Source: CAZJWR01 sp964549765 (GTDB lineage Bacteria; Zixibacteria; MSB-5A5; GN15; JAAZOE01). Taken from it: 64,000 bases of DNA. The stretch is taken from assembly GCA_964549765.1 (NCBI GenBank), contig CAZJWR010000005.1, forward strand, positions 51,846-115,845, given 5' to 3'. The notes under the pieces are model-generated. The model was not told the origin of the DNA. It saw only the letters and a program-made list of their open reading frames with translations, and ran no database searches. How positions within the stretch are numbered: position 1 is the stretch's first letter; each line of letters begins with the position of its first letter. The translations under genes were made by a program, and so were the position numbers. This document shows, one piece after another, positions 59,520 through 64,000 of the stretch.

Positions 59520-60002
59520 GTGGAAGAGGAAGTCTTGTACGTTCCGGTTTACCCCTCGGGGGAATTCTTCTCCTACCTCGATTCGCCGCAACTCCAGATC
59601 GATGTTGACCGCATCGGACGGCTGCTGTTTATGCATGTTCTCGTCCCGAGGCGGCAATGGCGGGTCAATCGCAATCTTCACGTCCCCTCAGGGGCGGCCG
59701 AAGCCGATATCCGATTTTTGGATTTTCGCCGCAAGCTCCCGGACGCGAATCTGCTGTCGAATGCCGATCGATCGATACTGCGGGTTCGTTTCCAGACCGT
59801 TCGCAGCGCCATTGCGTATCGACTGGCCGACCATCTGATCATCAATCTGGCGCCGGATAACACACTCGCTTCCATATGGGTGACCGAGATAGACGACGAC
59901 CGCGCAGCGCGGGGCATGGCGGTGTGGCGCGCCCAGGCAAAAGAGCATTTCGAACGGCAGACATTCGATTCCCGGCTCAATCCCCTCGATCCCGAATGCT
60001 GA
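59520..60002 (+). CDS. Uncharacterised 160-residue protein
   Basis: I do not recognise the family. The frame stays open from 59421, inside cpoB, but the tol terminator at 59475-59514 lies in that stretch, so the GTG at 59520 or a TTG at 59535 (with GAGG upstream) is more likely. The protein has alternating short strands (VEEEVLYVPVYPSGEFFSYL, IGRLLFMHVLVPRRQWRVN) and a helix (YRLADHLIINLA). No signal peptide or membrane span is seen. Escape from the terminator or an own promoter is needed for expression. Confidence 0.55.
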   Translation: MEEEVLYVPVYPSGEFFSYLDSPQLQIDVDRIGRLLFMHVLVPRRQWRVNRNLHVPSGAAEADIRFLDFRRKLPDANLLSNADRSILRVRFQTVRSAIAYRLADHLIINLAPDNTLASIWVTEIDDDRAARGMAVWRAQAKEHFERQTFDSRLNPLDPEC

Positions 60003-60027
60003 ACGTCCCACTACTTCAGGCAAAAAA

Positions 60028-60053
60028 AACCGCCGGCGAGAACGCCGGCGGTT
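60028..60053 (-). terminator. Terminator of ppdK
   Basis: An 11-base-pair GC-rich stem (AACCGCCGGCG and complement) with a four-base loop, followed leftward by a run of eight T. It starts 27 bases after the ppdK stop. Confidence 0.88.
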
Positions 60054-60079
60054 GAAATCGCGGTCGACCGGTAAATCGA

Positions 60080-63025
60080 TTACCGCTTGCTCTTCGGGCC
60101 GCTCCCCTTGGAAGCCGCCTTCCGGACCGTCGTCTTTTTCTTATCGCCGCGCTTGACCGACGTGATCTTGGCCTTGGATTTAGCCTTCGGTTTCGATTTT
60201 GCCGCAGTCTTGGCCGTCGATTTCTTCTTTGCTTTCGGCTTGGCGGCAGCTTTGACTTTGGCGGATTTCTTAGGGGGCGTCCCCGGTTTCGCCAGCGTTT
60301 CCTTATCCTGCAGGGCTGCACGGGCCGCCACCAGGCGAGCAATCGGAACACGGAACGGCGAACAGGAGACGTAATTCAGACCGACTTCATGGCAGAATTG
60401 AATCGAATCCGGGTCACCGCCGTGTTCGCCGCATATGCCCACTTTGAGATCGGGGTTGGTCCGGCGGCCTCTCTCGAACCCTATGCGGATCAGTTGACCG
60501 ACCCCGTTGACATCGATCGATACGAACGGGTTCCTGGGCAGGATGCCCTTCTCCACGTAATACCGCAGAAATCGGCCAGCGTCGTCGCGGGAAAAGCCCA
60601 TCGTCATCTGCGTCAAATCGTTCGTCCCGAATGAAAAGAATTGCGCCTCGGTGGCGATCTCATCGGCGGTGAGCGCCGCCCGCGGAATTTCGATCATCGT
60701 TCCGACCTTGTAATCGATCTCGACATTGAACTTGCTGGTTGTCTCGATAGCAATCCGGTCGACGATTTCCTTCTGGTTCTTGAATTCATTGACATGACCG
60801 ACCAAGGGGATCATAATCTCCGGATAGACTTTCTTCCCCGATTTGGTCAGTTCGCAGGCCGCCTCCATGATCGCCCGCACCTGCATCTCGGTGATTTCCG
60901 GATAGACGATGCCCAAACGGCAGCCGCGGTGCCCAAGCATAGGGTTGACCTCGCGTAATTCCTCGATGCGAGCAATGATCTTCTCGATTTCATCGAGTTT
61001 CTCCTCGTAGGCCTCATCGTCTTTGTCGAGCGCTTTGATCCGGGCGTCCATCTCCTCGTGGCCGGGAAGGAATTCATGAAGTGGGGGATCGAGGGTACGG
61101 ATGGTTACCGGGTATCCTTCCATGGCGGCGAGAATTTTCTTGAAATCGCCCTTCTGGAAGGGCAGCAGCTTATCCAGCGCCGCCTGGCGCTTCTCGGTGG
61201 AATCGGCGATAATCATCTGCTGGACTATGGGCAGGCGCTCTTCGGAGAAGAACATATGCTCGGTGCGGCAAAGGCCGATGCCTTCGGCGCCGAACCGCAG
61301 CCCCTGCTCGGCGTCGTGGGGGGTATCGGCGTTGGTGCGAACGCCGAGACGGCGGACCGCGTCGGCCCATTCCATCAACTTGGCGAATTCGCCCGAGAGT
61401 TCCGGCTCGATCGTCGCGACCTTGCCGGCGATCACGTCACCGGTCGATCCGTTAATAGTCAACACCTCGCCTTCTTTTATGATCAATCGTCCGATATGCA
61501 TCTGCTTTTTGGATTCTTCGACGCGGATTTTCTCGCAGCCGGCCACGCAAGGCTTACCCATGCCGCGCGCCACGACCGCCGCGTGCGACGTCATCCCGCC
61601 CCGGCTGGTCAAAATACCGACGGCAGCGTGCATCCCCTCGATATCATCGGGGTTGGTTTCCTGCCTGACCAGCAAGACTTTCTTGTCGGCCGTCGCCGCC
61701 GCGACCGCGTCCTCGGCGTTGAAAACGGCCGTTCCCGAGGCCGCACCCGGCGAAGCCGCCAGCCCCGTCGCGACGACCTTGTACGACGCGTTGGGATCGA
61801 GTCGCGGATGGAGGAGATGATCGAGCTGTCGCGGATCGATACGCACCAGGGCTTCCTCGGTGGAAATCAAGGCTTCCTCGACCATATCGACGGCGATTTT
61901 CATGGCCGCCTGGACCGTCCGTTTCCCCGTCCGCGTCTGCAGCATGTACAATTTGCCTTCCTGGATGGTGAATTCGAAATCCTGGACATCGCGGTAGTGC
62001 CGCTCCAGACGGTCGGTGATCTTGCGTAATTCGTTATAGACGGCGGGAATTTCGTCCTTTAGCGAGGTTATCGGTGATGGCGTGCGTATGCCCGCGACAA
62101 CATCCTCGCCCTGGGCATTCAAAAGGTATTCGCCGTAGAATTCTTTGTCGCCCGTCGAGGGATTGCGGGTAAAACCGACGCCCGTCCCCGACGTCGTCCC
62201 CATATTGCCATACACCATGGCCTGCACGTTGACGGCCGTGCCCAGATCCGAGGGAATATCATTAAGGCGCCGATAACTGATGGCCCGGGGGTTGTTCCAC
62301 GAACGAAACACGGCGTCGCGAGCCATGGCCAGCTGTTTATAGGGGTCTTCCGGAAACGATTCGCCCGTTTTCCGGCTGATGATGCGTTTAAATTTCTCGA
62401 CAATATCCTCGAGGTCTTTCACCTGCAGGGAACTGTCATGACGAATCTTTTTCTCCCGTTTCTTCTTCTGGATGACCGCCTCAAAAACGTCCTTGTCGAT
62501 TCCGAGAACGACGTTGCCGAACATGGAAATAAAGCGGCGATAATTATCATAGACGAAACGCGCGTCGCCGGTTTTGCCGACGAACCCCTCGACTGTCTTG
62601 TCATTGAGGCCGAGATTCAAAACCGTGTCCATCATGCCCGGCATCGAAAATTTCGCGCCCGACCGGACCGATACCAGAAGCGGGTTGTCCGGGTCGCCGA
62701 ATTTAGCACCCATGGCCTTCTCCACTTTGGCCATATTGGACTTCATTTCGTTTTCGAACCAGTCCGGCAGAGACATATTGCTGTCGTAATACAGGTGACA
62801 GGCTTCGGTCGAGATCGTGAATCCGGGAGGGACGGGAATACCGATATTGGTCATTTCCGCCAGGCCGGCGCCTTTGCCGCCCAGGATGTCTTTCATGGTT
62901 CCTTCGCCTTCGGCTTTCCCGGCGCCGAAGAAATAGAACAGCTTGGACGATGATTTGGTTTTGTCCTTCACGGCAGCCGATTCCGAGGTGTCTTTGGTAG
63001 ATGATTTGGTCGATTTCTTAGCCAT
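60080..63025 (-). CDS. ppdK: Pyruvate phosphate dikinase with Lys/Ala-rich tail
   Basis: Interconverts pyruvate, ATP and phosphate with PEP, AMP and PPi. The 981-residue protein has the ATP-grasp part (GGKGAGLAEMTNIGIPVPPG, FGDPDNPLLVSVRSGAKFSM), the phospho-His domain (ILTSRGGMTSHAAVVARGMG with the catalytic His), and the PEP/pyruvate barrel (LDPPLHEFLPGHE, GICGEHGGDPDSIQFCHEVG, YVSCSPFRVPIARL). Standard PPDKs end soon after this. Here about 65 further residues are Lys/Ala/Pro-rich (AKVKAAAKPKAKKKSTAK and more), like histone H1 tails. The N terminus also has a 25-residue Ser/Lys/Thr extension. A basic tail could bind nucleic acid or anchor the enzyme; unknown. Confidence 0.94.
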   Translation of the reverse strand: MAKKSTKSSTKDTSESAAVKDKTKSSSKLFYFFGAGKAEGEGTMKDILGGKGAGLAEMTNIGIPVPPGFTISTEACHLYYDSNMSLPDWFENEMKSNMAKVEKAMGAKFGDPDNPLLVSVRSGAKFSMPGMMDTVLNLGLNDKTVEGFVGKTGDARFVYDNYRRFISMFGNVVLGIDKDVFEAVIQKKKREKKIRHDSSLQVKDLEDIVEKFKRIISRKTGESFPEDPYKQLAMARDAVFRSWNNPRAISYRRLNDIPSDLGTAVNVQAMVYGNMGTTSGTGVGFTRNPSTGDKEFYGEYLLNAQGEDVVAGIRTPSPITSLKDEIPAVYNELRKITDRLERHYRDVQDFEFTIQEGKLYMLQTRTGKRTVQAAMKIAVDMVEEALISTEEALVRIDPRQLDHLLHPRLDPNASYKVVATGLAASPGAASGTAVFNAEDAVAAATADKKVLLVRQETNPDDIEGMHAAVGILTSRGGMTSHAAVVARGMGKPCVAGCEKIRVEESKKQMHIGRLIIKEGEVLTINGSTGDVIAGKVATIEPELSGEFAKLMEWADAVRRLGVRTNADTPHDAEQGLRFGAEGIGLCRTEHMFFSEERLPIVQQMIIADSTEKRQAALDKLLPFQKGDFKKILAAMEGYPVTIRTLDPPLHEFLPGHEEMDARIKALDKDDEAYEEKLDEIEKIIARIEELREVNPMLGHRGCRLGIVYPEITEMQVRAIMEAACELTKSGKKVYPEIMIPLVGHVNEFKNQKEIVDRIAIETTSKFNVEIDYKVGTMIEIPRAALTADEIATEAQFFSFGTNDLTQMTMGFSRDDAGRFLRYYVEKGILPRNPFVSIDVNGVGQLIRIGFERGRRTNPDLKVGICGEHGGDPDSIQFCHEVGLNYVSCSPFRVPIARLVAARAALQDKETLAKPGTPPKKSAKVKAAAKPKAKKKSTAKTAAKSKPKAKSKAKITSVKRGDKKKTTVRKAASKGSGPKSKR

Positions 63026-63108
63026 TTTATGTCTTTCTCCGCGTTAGTGTCGATTTCATCGTTCGCCAATGCGCGAATTTACTACATATCTATTTGATAC
63101 GCAATAAT

Positions 63109-63131
63109 AAAGGCGGCCGTGGAGCCGCCTT
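63109..63131 (+). terminator. Hairpin between ppdK and the small basic gene
   Basis: An eight-base-pair stem (AAGGCGGC and complement). The plus-strand side has a T7 run; leftward only TTATTATT follows. It probably ends the basic-protein gene, 45 bases after its stop. Confidence 0.6.
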
Positions 63132-63175
63132 CTCATTTTTTTCCTGCACAAGCCGATATCCATACGGAATTCGGC

Positions 63176-63484
63176 CTACATCGTGAAGAGACGTTCACCG
63201 GCAATGATTTTTTCCAACATTCGGATGGACTTTTCCACCGGTGCGCTCATCAAATCGCAGGTATTGAACGTCATTCGGGTCGCTTCCCTGGGACAGACAA
63301 AATTGGCCTTTCCCCGTCCGCCGCGTTTTTTCTTGTGGGTCAGATTGTACAGCCGCTGGTATTCCTTCGCCTTCTCTTTGTGCATCTGGTAATACCGGCG
63401 CTGGTACTCGCGGCGTGCTTCGGCGGTAGAAAGCCTTCCCTTTTTCTGCGTGCTGGTTGCAGAAGAGCTACCCTTTTGTGCCAT
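63176..63484 (-). CDS. Small basic protein with repeated YxRxYxxxHK motifs
   Basis: A 102-residue protein, ATG at 63484 with GAGGTGG upstream; a start nine codons earlier lacks this signal. Residues about 18-57 carry two related units, REYQRRYYQMHKEKAK and EYQRLYNLTHKKKRG, rich in Arg, Lys, Tyr and His. This type of Y-R-Y-H-K repeat is seen in DNA- or RNA-binding segments of HNH and phage proteins. The rest (ANFVCPREATRMTFNTCDLM) has two Cys and a C-terminal helix. A nucleic-acid-binding role is inferred from charge; the family is not recognised. Confidence 0.7.
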   Translation of the reverse strand: MAQKGSSSATSTQKKGRLSTAEARREYQRRYYQMHKEKAKEYQRLYNLTHKKKRGGRGKANFVCPREATRMTFNTCDLMSAPVEKSIRMLEKIIAGERLFTM

Positions 63485-63926
63485 GCTCCACCTCGCTTTC
63501 GCGTTATGCAATTCCCTGGCTAGTAAGCACCCGACATGTGCACCCCTGATGCAGAAAATCCCTACCTGATTAGGATACGACCTTCATAGGACGTTGTCAA
63601 GTAAAAAGTTACCTTTTTTTGAAAAATATTTCCCTATCGCCATATGGGATAATCAGTTAGAAGTGAAGGAAAATATTATTCCGGTAATCTCTTGACTAAC
63701 AATACCTTACATTGGCAAAGAACGCTCCCTGCGCCAAAAAAGACCCGGGCCTGACGCAGGCATAATCCGCCTCTAATTCTTTTTACAGGATTAAAAATCG
63801 TTTAAAGGCTCAGAAGTAAAATTCTGATTCCCCGCCTTCGTCTATAACGTATACAAAATTGTTAAAGAATCCGTCAACTATTTTTTTTATCGCTATCTTT
63901 TTTTTGCGGACTTTTTCATCCAATAT
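63485..63926. other. AT-rich intergenic region
   Basis: About 440 bases with several T and A runs (for example near 63605 and 63882-63910). Apart from the promoter at 63572-63600 I see no gene, RNA or clear operator here. Confidence 0.5.
63572..63600 (-). promoter_or_regulatory. Promoter for the small basic protein gene
   Basis: Reading leftward, TTGACA (63600-63595), exactly 17 bases, then TATCCT (63577-63572; four of six). The leader would be about 80 bases. Confidence 0.5.
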
Positions 63927-63955
63927 AAAAAAGCCCCGCTTCGCACGGGGCTTTT
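63927..63955. terminator. Strong terminator near the window end
   Basis: An 11-base-pair stem (AAAAAGCCCCG and complement) with a seven-base CTTCGCA loop and T5/A-rich flanks. It lies 22 bases beyond the stop of the gene entering from the right on the minus strand. Confidence 0.85.
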
Positions 63956-63977
63956 TCAATTCGAAGAACGATCGGTT

Positions 63978-64000
63978 TTATTGGGCGGTGCCTTCACTCG
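63978..64000 (-). CDS. C-terminal end of an unidentified protein (runs off window)
   Basis: Reading leftward the last codons give S-E-G-T-A-Q then TAA at 63980-63978. The frame is supported only by the stop codon and the correctly placed terminator after it. Too short to identify. Confidence 0.45.

Noticed and set aside
61058..62029. 323-codon plus-strand frame opposite ppdK
   Set aside because: Conserved PPDK motifs are on the other strand; the frame is an antisense shadow.

Overview
The window looks like a contig from a Gram-negative bacterium of the FCB superphylum, most like an uncultured Zixibacteria-type lineage; this assignment is inferred. It rests on a full Tol-Pal envelope system, outer-membrane barrel proteins, and exported proteins ending in the NPFNP...GIYFYR type C-terminal sorting domain. 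Two 100-base N runs (48920-49019 and 51733-51832) show that this is a scaffolded draft assembly. No rRNA, tRNA, CRISPR array, transposase or prophage genes were seen.

Layout. Positions 1-48 hold the first codons of a thioredoxin on the minus strand. From 263 to 8481 a plus-strand block carries dtd, maf, a RodZ-like gene, an uncharacterised gene, smc, ftsY, yjbQ and rlmH, ending at a clear terminator. Positions 8563-19203 are one giant minus-strand gene (about 3,546 residues). It has a signal peptide, about 30 cysteine-containing Ig/cadherin-like modules, a cohesin-like domain, dockerin repeats and a C-terminal sorting domain; part of the array is a higher-order five-module repeat. From 33661 down to 19753 the minus strand is nearly continuous: rnr, a sigma-54 activator, three exported or barrel proteins, dgt, a hypothetical gene, holA, an ECF sigma factor with a hybrid anti-sigma factor, pcm, pspC and a LiaF-like gene. 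Positions 36647-33798 form a second ECF sigma/anti-sigma operon with two Spy/CpxP-like periplasmic proteins and an HMA-like protein. Positions 39115-36842 hold a gingipain-like (C25) protease gene broken by two frameshifts. Just upstream, at 39389-39285, lies an unannotated 34-codon cysteine-rich peptide gene with a near-perfect ribosome binding site.

Positions 39745-47484 (minus) are housekeeping: mreB, maeB, rluB, scpB, scpA, trpS and an HNH nuclease gene. Positions 47793-50505 (plus) hold an exported M28 peptidase interrupted by a gap. Positions 54437-50584 (minus) hold a GlmL-type ATPase, an exported protein cut by a gap, and a 377-residue conserved protein. Positions 54784-59445 (plus) are tolQ-tolR-tonB/tolA-like-tolB-pal-cpoB, followed by a small uncharacterised gene. 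The window closes with ppdK (minus, unusual Lys/Ala-rich tail), a small basic protein, and the last codons of another minus-strand gene.

The recurring theme is the cell envelope: shape (RodZ, MreB), outer-membrane integrity (Tol-Pal), two sigma-factor stress circuits, and a secreted cohesin/dockerin and sorting-domain exoproteome. SMC, ScpA and ScpB are all present, in two separate clusters. The most novel items are the 34-residue Cys-rich peptide, the five-module superrepeat of the giant protein, the hybrid anti-sigma factor, and the sigma-Spy-HMA operon.
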